NCBI RefSeq assembly: GCF_011634775.1
Contig: NZ_JAALXT010000002.1
Span: 682,001 to 746,000, forward strand
From: Thalassoroseus pseudoceratinae
GTDB taxonomy: Bacteria > Planctomycetota > Planctomycetia > Planctomycetales > Planctomycetaceae
Direction of reading: 5' to 3'
DNA length: 64,000 bases
Shown: positions 51,506 through 60,606 of the stretch, one piece after another
How the letters are laid out: the number at the start of each line of letters is the position of its first letter
Numbering within the stretch: position 1 is the first letter of the stretch
Position numbers and translations under genes: made by a program
Notes under the pieces: generated by a model
What the model was told of the DNA's origin: nothing
Database searches by the model: none
What the model saw: only the letters and a program-made list of their open reading frames with translations

Positions 51506-53042
51506 GGAAGCCAATCAATTCAGCCGCCGTGATGTTCTGAAAGGTGGCCTGGCGGCACCGCTGGCGTTGGCGACAGGACAAGCGGCCCAAACAAGTCCTG
51601 CAACCCGTTCCATAATTCAGCAGGAAAATGCCCGCCCCGGCACGACCGATTGGCAACTCACGCGGGTGCGAACCAACTCGGGACCGTACCGGACCACATT
51701 GATCGAAGGCTACTGTTCCCATCAGTCGATCGAAGCCGGGGACACCCTTTCGATCTACGTGAGCACAGACCCGGTCCGTCGATTCACAATCGACATCTAT
51801 CGCATGGGATTCTACGGTGGCAACGGGGCGAGACACGTCACAAAGCTCGGTCCGTTGGTAGGCGAGACACAACCGGTCCCGCAGATTGGCCCGTTACCCG
51901 GCCGACTTCGAGAGTGCGAATGGTCTCCGGCTGCGGAAATCAAAATCCCTGAAGATTGGGTGAGCGGGGTCTACCTCGGCAAATTGACAACAATCCCGGA
52001 GTCCGCCTCGGATCCGTATTGGCAGAGCTACATCATTTTCATCGTTCGCGACCGACGACCAGCGGAAATCCTATTCCAATGCAGCGACAACACGTGGCAG
52101 GCTTACAATCGCTGGCCGGTGAACGAATCGCTCTACACGCATCCCGATGGTGCCCATGCTCCCGGGGTGACGGTGAGTTTCGATCGGCCGTATGGCAAGT
52201 ACGTGCAGATTTTCGATCATCCATTGTCGATCGGGTCGGGCGAGTTTTTGTTGTGGGAATACCCCTTGTGTTACTGGTTGGAGCAACACGGTTACGATGT
52301 CACCTACGGTTCCAATTGCGACACAATGAACCCCCAGTTTTTGACTCGCTGCAACACGTTTCTCAGCGTGGGACATGACGAGTATTGGGACGTGCGACAA
52401 TACTATGCCGCCGAGTCCGCGATTCAAAATGGTGTCAACTTCTTATGGCTTTGTGGCAACTCCGTGTTCATCGACTCGCCTTTCACAGCGAATTCCCAAG
52501 GAAAAGCCGACCGACGGATTTCTCGTGCCGGTTGTTATGGTCCGCTCCGGCAAGACGAAATTGAATCCTATTCCTCGCTGTTTGCCGGTTTGCAAAGCAC
52601 AGCACCGGACGAGCGAAAAATCATGGGAACGCGAAGCGTTGTTCCGTTCAACGGTGGCGGCGATTGGACTTGTACCAAGCCGGAGCACTGGGTGTTCCAA
52701 GGGACGGGCATGAAGCGAGGGGATTCGATTCCTGGCCTCGTTGGTTGGGAACATCATGGAGAACCAGACCCGGACCGAGCGGGCTTGGAAGTACTCGCCG
52801 AGGGGCCCATTTGGTCTGGCGGCGTGCGAGAAGGTGCCTATGCGGCGACGATTTTTCCTGGTCCGAAGAACAACTTCGTTTTCAACGCGGCCAGCATCTT
52901 TTGGTCACAGGGGCTGAGTTCACCACCCGGCCACATCTTGCCTTGGTCGCACGGTAGTCGTCCACACGGACCCGACACCCGCGTCCAACAAGTCACTCGA
53001 AATTTATTGGACCGCGCTGTGGCGAACTCGAAGCCGAGTTGA
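51498..53042 (+). CDS. Tat-exported N,N-dimethylformamidase beta-subunit-like protein
   Basis: A 514-residue protein with a twin-arginine signal (FSRRDVLKGGLAAPLALATGQA). An N-terminal beta domain (YRMGFYGGNGARHV) is followed by the dimethylformamidase large-subunit core: QCSDNTWQAYNRWP, SFDRPYGKY, WLEQHGYDVTYGSNCD, LSVGHDEYWD, NFLWLCGNSVFW-like FLWLCGNSVF, and WVFQGTGMKRGDSIPGLVGWE. In the true enzyme two Tyr and a Glu bind iron; I could not place them exactly. The ATG at 51498 lies inside the end of the sulfatase fusion, implying coupled translation. In this context it more likely acts on a glycan amide or is structural than on dimethylformamide. Confidence 0.78.
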   Translation: MTEEANQFSRRDVLKGGLAAPLALATGQAAQTSPATRSIIQQENARPGTTDWQLTRVRTNSGPYRTTLIEGYCSHQSIEAGDTLSIYVSTDPVRRFTIDIYRMGFYGGNGARHVTKLGPLVGETQPVPQIGPLPGRLRECEWSPAAEIKIPEDWVSGVYLGKLTTIPESASDPYWQSYIIFIVRDRRPAEILFQCSDNTWQAYNRWPVNESLYTHPDGAHAPGVTVSFDRPYGKYVQIFDHPLSIGSGEFLLWEYPLCYWLEQHGYDVTYGSNCDTMNPQFLTRCNTFLSVGHDEYWDVRQYYAAESAIQNGVNFLWLCGNSVFIDSPFTANSQGKADRRISRAGCYGPLRQDEIESYSSLFAGLQSTAPDERKIMGTRSVVPFNGGGDWTCTKPEHWVFQGTGMKRGDSIPGLVGWEHHGEPDPDRAGLEVLAEGPIWSGGVREGAYAATIFPGPKNNFVFNAASIFWSQGLSSPPGHILPWSHGSRPHGPDTRVQQVTRNLLDRAVANSKPS

Positions 53043-53132
53043 TTGCCGAAGACTCGATTCCCGGGGGGCATCCGTTTAAGCTCGGAACAAATGACGACAT
53101 CGTTCTTCTTGTTCCGCGCACACGAGAGCCCC

Positions 53133-55796
53133 ATGATGGACCGAAAGCGAATTTACCGAGTGCTGGGATGGTTTGTTCTGGCATGCACCATCCCAGCGGT
53201 TGCGAACGCCGACTCCATTTGGATCGAGGGGGAAAACCCTCAGAAGAAAACCGTCACGAAACACGGTTGGTACGACAACGTTCGCAAGGATGGGATGTCG
53301 GGCGGGGAGTGGTTGTCGCATTACGACAAACGGCGACCGGGAATCGCGACGTACAGTTTTACGGCTGAAAAGTCTGGCGAGTACACATTTTGGTGGCGGG
53401 GCAATGTTCTGCTGTCCGAGGTGGCTTACCAACTGAACGGTGGTGATTTTGCCACAATGAGTCTTCGCGACAAGCGTGGCCAGTACCAAGTGTCGCCCAA
53501 TCCCGATCACCGCGCACTTGCGTGGGTCAAAGTCGGTTCCCTGCGTTTGCGACGTGGCAAGAATTCGCTGACGATCCGCTTCCAGAGCAAGGTGGCCAAT
53601 CACGGCGGGACCGATGCGATTCTCCTGGACGACACCGGCTTTGTCCCCAGCGGCATCCGAAAACCCAATGAAGACATTGCCGCCAAACCCGATGAATGGT
53701 TTCCTGTCGTCTTCGATACCGATCGGTTTTCCGCCGATTCGGTGATCGATATGTCGAAGTACATCGAAGCACCCGCCGGTCAACATGGGTTTCTCAAACG
53801 TGATGGCGATGCTCTTCGGTTTGAACATGCCAAACAGCCGATCAAATTTTGGGGCTGCGGTGCGAATGTCTCCATTGGTCGTTTCACGCGGGAACAACAG
53901 ACGACGCGGATCAAGTATCTTTGCAAGCATGGCGTGAACATGGTGCGGCAACACCCGTTGTTCGGCGAAGTCGGCCCCCTCCAAAACGGACGGTTCGATG
54001 CAAAACGAATTGACGAATTCGATTGGTATTTTGCTGAGCTCAAAAAGCACGGGCTCTACATGACCTGGTCGGTGTTCTACCCGCTCACGATCGGCCCCAA
54101 CGATGGCTATGACGCAAAATTGTTCGCCGAACTCCCAGATGCAGGACGCGGACGCAAACGCACGTATGGCTTGGTCAACATCGAACCAAAGCTACAGGAA
54201 TTGCAGTGGGACTACGTGAAAACCTTGCTCCTGCACAAGAACCCGTACACCGGTTTGCGATACATCGACGACCCCGCTCTCGCCGTCTTGGAAACGCACA
54301 ACGAAGATTCCATCTTCTGGCATTTTCCGCTTGGTGATTTACGAGACCCTAAAAAGTTCCCGCTGCACTCGAAACGCTTACGCCAAAAGTTTTTTGCATG
54401 GGTGAAACAGAAGTACGGCTCCGAAGCCGCCACAAAACAGGCGTGGGGACGGCTGCGACGCGGCGATTCCTGGCAGAACGGTGAACTCGAACTGATGGGA
54501 GCCTACCACTTCGGCGGTGATGGCCCCGCATACGATTTCAAAGGCCAAACGAAACGGGCAGGGGATTTCATCGAGTTTCTGGCACGACTTCAGAAAGACT
54601 TCTACGAGCGTCGTGAAGGACAACTCCGCGATTTAGGTTACAAGGCCGTCACCGTCACAACCGCGTGGAAAGCGGGAGGACCGTCCGCGGACCCGGCGAA
54701 CTTGTGGACCGATCTCGCTGCCGACATGATCGACCGACACAACTACTTCGGTGGCGGCAGCGGTGGGCACCACATCGCTGAGGGGGCCGTCCGGAACGAA
54801 TCGCACCTCAGCCGTCCCGGTGGCGGATTGCTGGCGATTGGGCTGTATCAAGTGGAGAACCGACCGTTCTCCTGCACCGAATGGACACAGCTTCCGCCGA
54901 ACCAATGGAAGGCCGAAGCGGCTCCGTTGATGGCATTTTATGGAATGGGGTTGCAGGGATGGGATGCATCGTATCACTTCAGTAGCAGTCGTGCGTACCC
55001 GGGCGATGGTTGGCCAAACCTAAGCAGTTACGTCACGGATACCCCGCATTACATCGGTCAATTCCCGGCATTGTTTTTTGCCCTTCATCATGGGCACATC
55101 GAAGAAGGCCCCGTCGTCGCTCGCCGCACGTTGTCCGAAGCGGACCTATTTGCCGGCACCGATCCGCTGCATCAAGACCTTTCCAGCGGGCATGATGTGA
55201 AAGATGTCGGAGACAACGCAGGCACATCGCCCACGGCTCTAGCTGTTGGCCGTGTCACAATCGATTTCGACAAAAACGCGACGGCGGTGAAGTCTGATCT
55301 CTCACGGAACTGGAATCGAAACGAAAAAACCGTGCGGTCCGCGACGGGGGATTTGAAGTGGGATTACGATCGCAGATTGGTGACGATTCAAGCCGAGAAG
55401 ACGCAGGGAGTCATCGGACGAATGGGCGGAGAGTCAATCGAACTTCCCGGCGTCACCGTTGCCGTGCAAACTCCGTTTGTGTCACTGTTGTTCACACCGC
55501 TCGACAACCAACCGTTGGCCGCGTCAACACGAATTCTGATCACCGCAATGGCCCGCGACCAACAAACAGGGACAGAATACTCTGCGGATGGCACGCAACT
55601 CAAAACCATCGGTGGTCCACCACTGCTCATGGAACCCGTACAAGCAGGCATCCTTTTTAAAGGATCGAAGCCGAAACGAGTCAATGTGTTGGATGTCTAC
55701 GGCGTCCCGACGGGGAAAACAGTGCCAACAGACGCGAGTGGAAAATTTCACATCGATGGTCGTTTTCGTACCTACTATTACGAAGTCGAACGCTGA
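53133..55796 (+). CDS. Secreted GH-A-like glycoside hydrolase with carbohydrate-binding N-terminus
   Basis: An 887-residue exported protein: signal peptide (LGWFVLACTIPAVANA), then a beta-sandwich of carbohydrate-binding style (about 25-175; WIEGENPQKKTV, RRGKNSLTIRFQ, DAILLDDTGF). A TIM-barrel catalytic region follows (about 240-640). The likely acid/base is Glu391 in ETHNEDS and the nucleophile Glu583 in SCTEWTQ, both typical of clan GH-A. Other barrel parts are KHGVNMVRQHPLFGE and HGLYMTWSVFYPL. The C-terminal 200 residues are beta-rich. ATG at 53136 is equally possible. It is last in the glycan row and followed by a terminator. Confidence 0.8.
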   Translation: MMDRKRIYRVLGWFVLACTIPAVANADSIWIEGENPQKKTVTKHGWYDNVRKDGMSGGEWLSHYDKRRPGIATYSFTAEKSGEYTFWWRGNVLLSEVAYQLNGGDFATMSLRDKRGQYQVSPNPDHRALAWVKVGSLRLRRGKNSLTIRFQSKVANHGGTDAILLDDTGFVPSGIRKPNEDIAAKPDEWFPVVFDTDRFSADSVIDMSKYIEAPAGQHGFLKRDGDALRFEHAKQPIKFWGCGANVSIGRFTREQQTTRIKYLCKHGVNMVRQHPLFGEVGPLQNGRFDAKRIDEFDWYFAELKKHGLYMTWSVFYPLTIGPNDGYDAKLFAELPDAGRGRKRTYGLVNIEPKLQELQWDYVKTLLLHKNPYTGLRYIDDPALAVLETHNEDSIFWHFPLGDLRDPKKFPLHSKRLRQKFFAWVKQKYGSEAATKQAWGRLRRGDSWQNGELELMGAYHFGGDGPAYDFKGQTKRAGDFIEFLARLQKDFYERREGQLRDLGYKAVTVTTAWKAGGPSADPANLWTDLAADMIDRHNYFGGGSGGHHIAEGAVRNESHLSRPGGGLLAIGLYQVENRPFSCTEWTQLPPNQWKAEAAPLMAFYGMGLQGWDASYHFSSSRAYPGDGWPNLSSYVTDTPHYIGQFPALFFALHHGHIEEGPVVARRTLSEADLFAGTDPLHQDLSSGHDVKDVGDNAGTSPTALAVGRVTIDFDKNATAVKSDLSRNWNRNEKTVRSATGDLKWDYDRRLVTIQAEKTQGVIGRMGGESIELPGVTVAVQTPFVSLLFTPLDNQPLAASTRILITAMARDQQTGTEYSADGTQLKTIGGPPLLMEPVQAGILFKGSKPKRVNVLDVYGVPTGKTVPTDASGKFHIDGRFRTYYYEVER

Positions 55797-55922
55797 AACA
55801 CGTGGGAAACCGACTGTTCCGTCGTCTAATTCGCTAGTCCCTGGACCCGAAAAACCTTGGAGGCTCGGCGTTCGGGGTGTCGATAACAGCGACTCCCACA
55901 GGAGCATCAACACGACAAAAAT

Positions 55923-55951
55923 TTGACCGAGAACGTCATCTTTGGTATACT
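55923..55951 (+). promoter_or_regulatory. Consensus-like sigma-70 promoter
   Basis: TTGACC, 17 bp, TATACT. The predicted start near 55958 lies upstream of a terminator hairpin (55976) and then the zinc-ribbon gene, an attenuation-like arrangement. Confidence 0.6.
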
Positions 55952-55975
55952 TAGGCCAATACCATTTTCGACATC

Positions 55976-56006
55976 AAACGCCGGCCTCCCGGCGTTTTTG
56001 CTTTTT
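55976..56006 (+). terminator. Terminator or attenuator hairpin
   Basis: AAACGCCGG-CCTC-CCGGCGTTT, a 9-bp GC-rich stem with a 4-nt loop, followed by TTGCTTTTT. It may end transcripts of the upstream glycosidase gene and also act on those from the promoter at 55923. Confidence 0.8.
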
Positions 56007-56082
56007 CGCCGCTTGCAGCGGTTCCATGGGGAATCGTGCTGTTTGCTCGGGTCGGCTCCGAGCGTAACCGATAGGAGTTTAT
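56007..56082 (+). promoter_or_regulatory. Structured leader of the zinc-ribbon gene
   Basis: Two further small hairpins follow the terminator: CCGCT/AGCGG at about 56009-56022 and GCTCGG/CCGAGC at 56045-56063. The latter is close to the GGAG ribosome site at about 56073. I recognise no known riboswitch. Confidence 0.4.
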
Positions 56083-56319
56083 ATGTTTCGTTGTGAAAAA
56101 TGTGATCACGTCGTCGAACCCGGTACACCGGCCCAGCAACTTGTTGTGCAACGACGTACAGTAGAGTATCCTGAGCGACGAGAACCCCTGTCCCGACGTC
56201 CTGGACGAGCGCACCGCGAAAAAACGGTCGATAAAGGGGGCGAGGGACGAGAAATTGTCCGCGAATTGAAAGTTTGTCCCGATTGTGCCGCCCAAACCGA
56301 ACCGGCAATGGCTGGCTAA
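56083..56319 (+). CDS. Small zinc-ribbon protein
   Basis: A 78-residue soluble protein with CEKC near the N-terminus and CPDC near the C-terminus, enough for one zinc site. Between them lie a PGTPAQQLVVQRRTVEYPER segment and a very basic, Arg-rich stretch. The arrangement suggests nucleic acid or ribosome binding, but I do not know the family. It has a good ribosome site (AGGAG) and its own terminator; the leader contains several hairpins. Confidence 0.7.
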   Translation: MFRCEKCDHVVEPGTPAQQLVVQRRTVEYPERREPLSRRPGRAHREKTVDKGGEGREIVRELKVCPDCAAQTEPAMAG

Positions 56320-56349
56320 CACGGGCAAATCCAATCTTCGATTTTCCCG

Positions 56350-56387
56350 AAGCCGTGAGGTCTTTTACCCCTCGCGGCTTTCTTTTT
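56350..56387 (+). terminator. Terminator of the zinc-ribbon gene
   Basis: AAGCCGTGAGG/CCTCGCGGCTT (11 bp with one T-G pair) followed by TCTTTTT. Confidence 0.85.
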
Positions 56388-56459
56388 GCGCTGACGTTGC
56401 CGTGTCATCGCATGGATGTCAGCCAGGAAGCAATTAATCGCGGACGGACAGTAACGCGA

Positions 56460-56660
56460 CTACCACCGACGCTGATTCAGCCCGATGTGGTTCTGGGGCC
56501 GAGGTTGTCGCCCGGGATTTACGGAAGATCGCTGCGACCGACTAGCACATACGGATTTTTGGAGCGTCGTTAGGAAGTGCACGAGGCGTCGCGTTAGTTC
56601 GAGGGCCACACCCCCGACGAAGACCAACACGCATACCGTTTGCCAAAACTGTGTGTCCAT
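56460..56660 (-). CDS. Possible small single-pass membrane protein
   Basis: A 66-codon frame starting at ATG 56660. The product begins MDTQFWQTVCVLVFVGGVAL and has one hydrophobic helix, followed by ELTRRLVHFL and a basic, Ser/Arg-rich tail. Small one-helix proteins of this look accompany metal transporters elsewhere. It is 147 bp downstream of the metal ABC operon on the same strand. There is no independent support, so it may be chance. Confidence 0.35.
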   Translation of the reverse strand: MDTQFWQTVCVLVFVGGVALELTRRLVHFLTTLQKSVCASRSQRSSVNPGRQPRPQNHIGLNQRRW

Positions 56661-56806
56661 AACGATTTGTGTTTCCTGAGTCACGAGAAATCGTCGATTC
56701 CTTCAACGATGTGAGAGAGCTTCGTCAGGCAGGTCGCGTCAGTCCAAATAGCGACCGAGTATTCACCCTACGGGACAGGAGAAGTGTACAAGAAAGTGAA
56801 CATGTG
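56661..56806. other. Spacer after the metal ABC operon
   Basis: About 145 bp between the last permease gene and the possible small membrane gene. No clear terminator stem or promoter is visible. Confidence 0.4.
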
Positions 56807-57874
56807 CTAAAATGCTTGTTGCAACCGATCATGGGCTTTCTGAGTCAGTTCCAGGTCCGATCCGGTCTCCCGAAGAAACCCAGTCTGGATCAATCGTTTC
56901 AAACAGCGGGTCAGTGAGGACTGGGGAACCTTCAGGCCTGATAGGTCCCGCTGAGCATCATGGGCGATAAACTCTAGGATCAGTAGTTCGATTGTTTGCG
57001 ATCGCTGGCGGATTCGTCGCAATCGGGTCGCGATGAAACCCCGTCGCGGAGCAAACGCAAAGATGATCAGGAACATCACGCCGGAAAACGAAGCAATCGG
57101 GCCGGTCGGTGAGACGTCCATGTTCATTGCCAGATAGAACCCGCCAATCGAACTGACGGTGGCGACGATCCCGGCAATCACCAGGAGTCGGCCGAGGCGG
57201 TCCGTCAGCAGATATGCGGCTGCGGGTGGGGCAATCATCAGTGCGACGATCAAAATCGACCCCGCCACATCGAAAGCGGCGACGGTGGTCATCGAAACCA
57301 ACCCTAGCCATGCAAATTGAAGCAAGGCAGGACGCAGGCGGAATCGTTCTGCCAGAATCGGGTCGAAAATGCTGATCTTCAGCTCTTTGTAGGCCAGCAC
57401 GATAAACGCCACCACCAGAGCAAGCATCACACACATCACAACGCAGGACCGTGGACCCAAGTCCATGCCGCCGACAATCAAACGGTCGAGCGGAGCCAAC
57501 GCCAAATTTCCGTCGATGATGCAGTCCGCGTGAAAGTGTGTGTTCCGCAGCTTGGCACTGACGATCAGAATACCCACACTGAACATGCCGGCGAAGACAA
57601 TCCCTAAAGCGGCATCGTCGTCGACGAGACGGGACCGCTCGATGAGTTGAGTCAGCCACACCATGACCATTCCGCTCACGGCGGCCGCGAAAATGAGGAT
57701 GGGTGAGTTGTAGTCGCGAATGAACACGAACGCGAGCACTAATCCGGGAAGCACTGCATGACTAAGTCCCTCGCTGACCATCGACTTGCGATTGACGAGC
57801 AACAAGCTCCCGCACAACGCGCACGTGATGGAAGTGACCGTCGCGATCGCCAATGTCCAAAGCTCAATCGACAA
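56807..57874 (-). CDS. Metal ABC permease with C-terminal winged-helix domain (TroD-like)
   Basis: Inner-membrane subunit of a zinc/manganese ABC importer, 355 residues. Residues 1-275 form the ABC-3 permease with about eight helices (CGSLLLVNRKSMVSEGLSHAVLPG, FDPILAERF, IVALMIAPPAAAYLLTD). The extra 70-80 residues (SQTIELLILEFIAHD, SSLTRCLKRLIQTGFLRE, LELTQKAHDRL) look like a winged helix similar to metal-dependent repressors. I place the start at TTG 57874: it follows GGAGGAGAC by about 10 bases and overlaps the end of the preceding permease gene, implying coupled translation. The frame upstream to 57955 is not family-like. Confidence 0.82.
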   Translation of the reverse strand: MSIELWTLAIATVTSITCALCGSLLLVNRKSMVSEGLSHAVLPGLVLAFVFIRDYNSPILIFAAAVSGMVMVWLTQLIERSRLVDDDAALGIVFAGMFSVGILIVSAKLRNTHFHADCIIDGNLALAPLDRLIVGGMDLGPRSCVVMCVMLALVVAFIVLAYKELKISIFDPILAERFRLRPALLQFAWLGLVSMTTVAAFDVAGSILIVALMIAPPAAAYLLTDRLGRLLVIAGIVATVSSIGGFYLAMNMDVSPTGPIASFSGVMFLIIFAFAPRRGFIATRLRRIRQRSQTIELLILEFIAHDAQRDLSGLKVPQSSLTRCLKRLIQTGFLRETGSDLELTQKAHDRLQQAF

Positions 57875-58751
57875 TGCTTCGTCTCCTCCAGAGGATGCCC
57901 CGTCTGGGGGCAAACAGGATCGAAAAGATAAAGACAATTGTGACAAGCACCACAATCACCGGTCCGGTGGGGAGATGAGTACCCAGGGCGCTAATCAGTG
58001 CCCCGCTTGCTGCACAAACAGCACCAATGATCGATGCCAATGCGACCATCCGACCGAGATGATGAGTCCACTGGCGTGCCGCCGCTGCCGGGGCCACGAG
58101 CAACGAAATCATCAGGACCACACCGGCAATTTGCAGTCCAATGACGATGCCGATCACCATCAAACAGAGCATCAGTAATTCCAGACGCTGAACTGGCAAA
58201 CCGATACCGGCGGCGTATTCCGGATCGAACGTCAGGACCTTCAAACCGGACCATGCAATTAGCATGGCCATCAATGCAATGGCTCCGAGGAGGCCAATCA
58301 TCCAAAGGTCTTTGCTCGTCATGGCAGCGGCCATTCCGAACAAGTACCCGTCCAAGCCACTTCGACCAGGAATCGGTGGCTGAGCCCGTTGCAACCAGCG
58401 AAGCAGCATCATGCCAGTGCCGAAGAAAATCGCGAGCATCACGCCCAAACCAGCGTCTTCTTTGATTCGAGTTTGCCCCGTCACGGCTTTCGTCAACAAG
58501 AGTGAAGCCAGACCGGCAACGATGGCCCCGGGAATCAGGACCCAAAGCGATTTGTTCCCGACTCCGGTGACGAGGTACACGCCCCAAAACGCGACTACAA
58601 TCCCCAATAGCGTCGAGTGCGCGACAACGTCGCCAATCAGACTTTGTCGACGCAAGTACGCGAAACACCCCAGTGAGCCGCTCACCGCACCGATCATCGC
58701 GCTGCCGGAGACAACCACTTGTACGGTATAGTCGTTCCAAAACGCATTCAC
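57864..58751 (-). CDS. Metal ABC permease (TroC/ZnuB-like)
   Basis: A 295-residue ABC-3 family permease with eight or nine hydrophobic helices. Typical parts are GSLGCFAYLRRQSLIGDVVAHSTLLGIV, TFDPEYAAGIGLP and GVVLMISLLVAPAAAARQW, the last being the family signature. It ends in a short basic tail (APRRGILWRRRS). It pairs with the TroD-like permease to form a heterodimeric channel. Its start overlaps the ATPase stop (58748-58751) and its end overlaps the next permease start, so the three are tightly coupled. Confidence 0.92.
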   Translation of the reverse strand: MNAFWNDYTVQVVVSGSAMIGAVSGSLGCFAYLRRQSLIGDVVAHSTLLGIVVAFWGVYLVTGVGNKSLWVLIPGAIVAGLASLLLTKAVTGQTRIKEDAGLGVMLAIFFGTGMMLLRWLQRAQPPIPGRSGLDGYLFGMAAAMTSKDLWMIGLLGAIALMAMLIAWSGLKVLTFDPEYAAGIGLPVQRLELLMLCLMVIGIVIGLQIAGVVLMISLLVAPAAAARQWTHHLGRMVALASIIGAVCAASGALISALGTHLPTGPVIVVLVTIVFIFSILFAPRRGILWRRRSIVD

Positions 58752-59482
58752 GACTTCCGCCCCAACAGTTGCATCCCGGCGACTCCGTACGCGGTTTCGA
58801 TGTTCTCCGCGGTGAACGTGGTTGGCGTATCACCACACGCAATCAACTTGCGGTTGAGTAACACGACATGATCGAAGTATTCGGCGACCGTCGTTAAATC
58901 ATGATGGACCAAAACGATGGTGTTCCCGGCATCTCGAAGTTGGTGAAGCAGTTCGATCAGCATGTTCTCGGTGCTAGCGTCCACCCCGGCAAACGGCTCG
59001 TCCATGAGATAGATCGAAGCCCGTTGAACAAACGCCCGAGCCAGGAAGACACGTTGCTGTTGGCCTCCGGAAAGCTCGCCGATTTGTCGGTCCGCGAACT
59101 CTTCCATTTTGACTTGCCGCAATGCTTCCCAGGTGGCTTCGCGTTCCTTTTTTCCGGGACGCTGAAACCAACGCAGACGACCGTAGGTTCCCATCATGAC
59201 CAAGTCAAACACGCTCGTCGGGAAATCCCAGTCGACCGTATTTCGTTGGGGGACGTAGCCGATTGCGTTGGCGTCGAATTTGGCCAGCTCATGCAAATTG
59301 ACCTGGCCGGACAGTTTCGGAACCGTCCCTAAGATCGCCTTGAGAAACGTGCTTTTGCCGGCACCGTTCGGGCCGAGAATCCCTGTCATCCCAAACTTCG
59401 GGATGCTGACGTCGACGTTCCAAATCGCCGGTTGGGCACCATACGCGACGGTGAGTTGATGAGTTTGGATTGCTGTTTCCAT
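58748..59482 (-). CDS. Metal ABC transporter ATP-binding protein
   Basis: ATPase subunit of a zinc/manganese importer, 244 residues. Walker A is GPNGAGKST, the Q-loop lies in GYVPQRNTVDWDFP (a segment typical of the Mn/Zn class), and the signature is LSGGQQQR. Walker B is IYLMDEPFAGVD, and the switch His is in VHHDL. It follows the substrate-binding protein gene by about 110 bp and overlaps the next permease gene by 4 bp. Confidence 0.95.
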   Translation of the reverse strand: METAIQTHQLTVAYGAQPAIWNVDVSIPKFGMTGILGPNGAGKSTFLKAILGTVPKLSGQVNLHELAKFDANAIGYVPQRNTVDWDFPTSVFDLVMMGTYGRLRWFQRPGKKEREATWEALRQVKMEEFADRQIGELSGGQQQRVFLARAFVQRASIYLMDEPFAGVDASTENMLIELLHQLRDAGNTIVLVHHDLTTVAEYFDHVVLLNRKLIACGDTPTTFTAENIETAYGVAGMQLLGRKS

Positions 59483-59591
59483 CGGCCGCCAACTGGAAGC
59501 ATATTGTCATCAAACCTGCACAATCCGGCTGATGACTTTTGAAAGATGACACGTCGCGAGACACAACTTATCGGAGATTGTTGATCGAACG

Positions 59592-60554
59592 CTACCCACC
59601 AGCTAACGATTTCGTAATCAGATTGATATTCGCTTCAAATGCACCGAGAAACGTGTCGAGCGGTGGCTCGCTGCCCAAATCGTCCGAGTGGAGCGGTTGG
59701 TCGGCGATTTTGACGGACCAGTCTCGAGCTGCACATGCTTCTTGAAGTGCCTCGGTGACTTTCGGGTTGGTGATCGTTTCGAGAAAGATCACCGGAACTT
59801 TACGTTCCGAGACAAGTTCCGCCACTTCACGCATGGTTTTCACGTCGGCTTCCGCATCGTTGCCAATTCCAAGAACGGCAACCGATTTGAAACCATAGAC
59901 TTTCGCGAAGTAGTTGAAAGCATCGTGCGCACTCACAATGACCCGGCGTTTTTCGGGGATTTTCGCAAACTCCTCCAGGGCCTTCTTGTGCAGCTCCTCG
60001 ATCTCTGCGACGTACTTTTCCCCGTTGGTTCGGTAGAGTTCTTCGTTCTCCGAATCGATTTTGACAAGTTGCTCGATCAAACCCGATACACAAGTGGACC
60101 ATGCAGGTAGATGGTTCCAAATATGGGGATCAAACGGTGCCTCGGGATCAATTTCGCCATCCTCCATCCAATCCAATCGAGCTTCTTCTGGAAAAACGCT
60201 TCCCATCGACCAGGACTTGTCACCAAACTCATGATGCAGGAGGTCGTGAAGCTTCGCTTCCAGATGGAAGCCATTGAAGAAGATGGCGTCGGCCTCGGAC
60301 ATGGCTTGGACATCACGAGGACTCGCCGAATAGGAGTGCGGATCGATTCCCGGTCCACAGAGCAACTTGATTTCAACGTCCGCACCTTCGGAGATGCGAT
60401 TCAATGCGTCGTAGACATGGCCGGTGGTCGCGACCCAGTGTTGCTTGCCGGAACCGTCTTTGCCTGTGCCCGTATGATCCGAAGAACTCGACGAATTGCA
60501 GCCAGTGGCAAATGCCAGGAACAAACAAAACGTCAGATTGAAAACTCTCACCAT
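59592..60554 (-). CDS. Metal ABC substrate-binding lipoprotein (TroA/ZnuA-like)
   Basis: Periplasmic receptor of 320 residues, first in the operon. The signal ends with the lipobox FATGC, so Cys19 is lipidated. Metal ligands are likely His73 (GIDPHSY), His144 (FDPHIW), a His in SAHDAFNYF and an Asp in HSDDLG near the C-terminus. Having His in the third position resembles TroA and zinc-type receptors rather than PsaA/MntC, which have Glu there. No long His-rich loop is present. A Fur-like palindrome lies about 55 bp upstream. Zinc is somewhat more likely than manganese; this is inference from the ligand set. Confidence 0.9.
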   Translation of the reverse strand: MVRVFNLTFCLFLAFATGCNSSSSSDHTGTGKDGSGKQHWVATTGHVYDALNRISEGADVEIKLLCGPGIDPHSYSASPRDVQAMSEADAIFFNGFHLEAKLHDLLHHEFGDKSWSMGSVFPEEARLDWMEDGEIDPEAPFDPHIWNHLPAWSTCVSGLIEQLVKIDSENEELYRTNGEKYVAEIEELHKKALEEFAKIPEKRRVIVSAHDAFNYFAKVYGFKSVAVLGIGNDAEADVKTMREVAELVSERKVPVIFLETITNPKVTEALQEACAARDWSVKIADQPLHSDDLGSEPPLDTFLGAFEANINLITKSLAGG

Positions 60555-60586
60555 TGGTGTTCACGTCCTACTTCTTATCATAACTC

Positions 60587-60601
60587 TTGACATTGCGTCA
60601 A
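60587..60601. promoter_or_regulatory. Second inverted repeat in the metal operon promoter
   Basis: TTGAC-ATTGC-GTCAA, between the Fur-like site and the receptor gene start. The minus-strand reading also contains a TTGACG that could be a -35. Confidence 0.4.
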
Positions 60602-60606
60602 TGTTG

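Noticed and set aside
53076-54050. 324-codon minus-strand open frame over the GH-A-like gene
   Set aside because: Antisense shadow; the plus-strand protein has a signal peptide and catalytic motifs.
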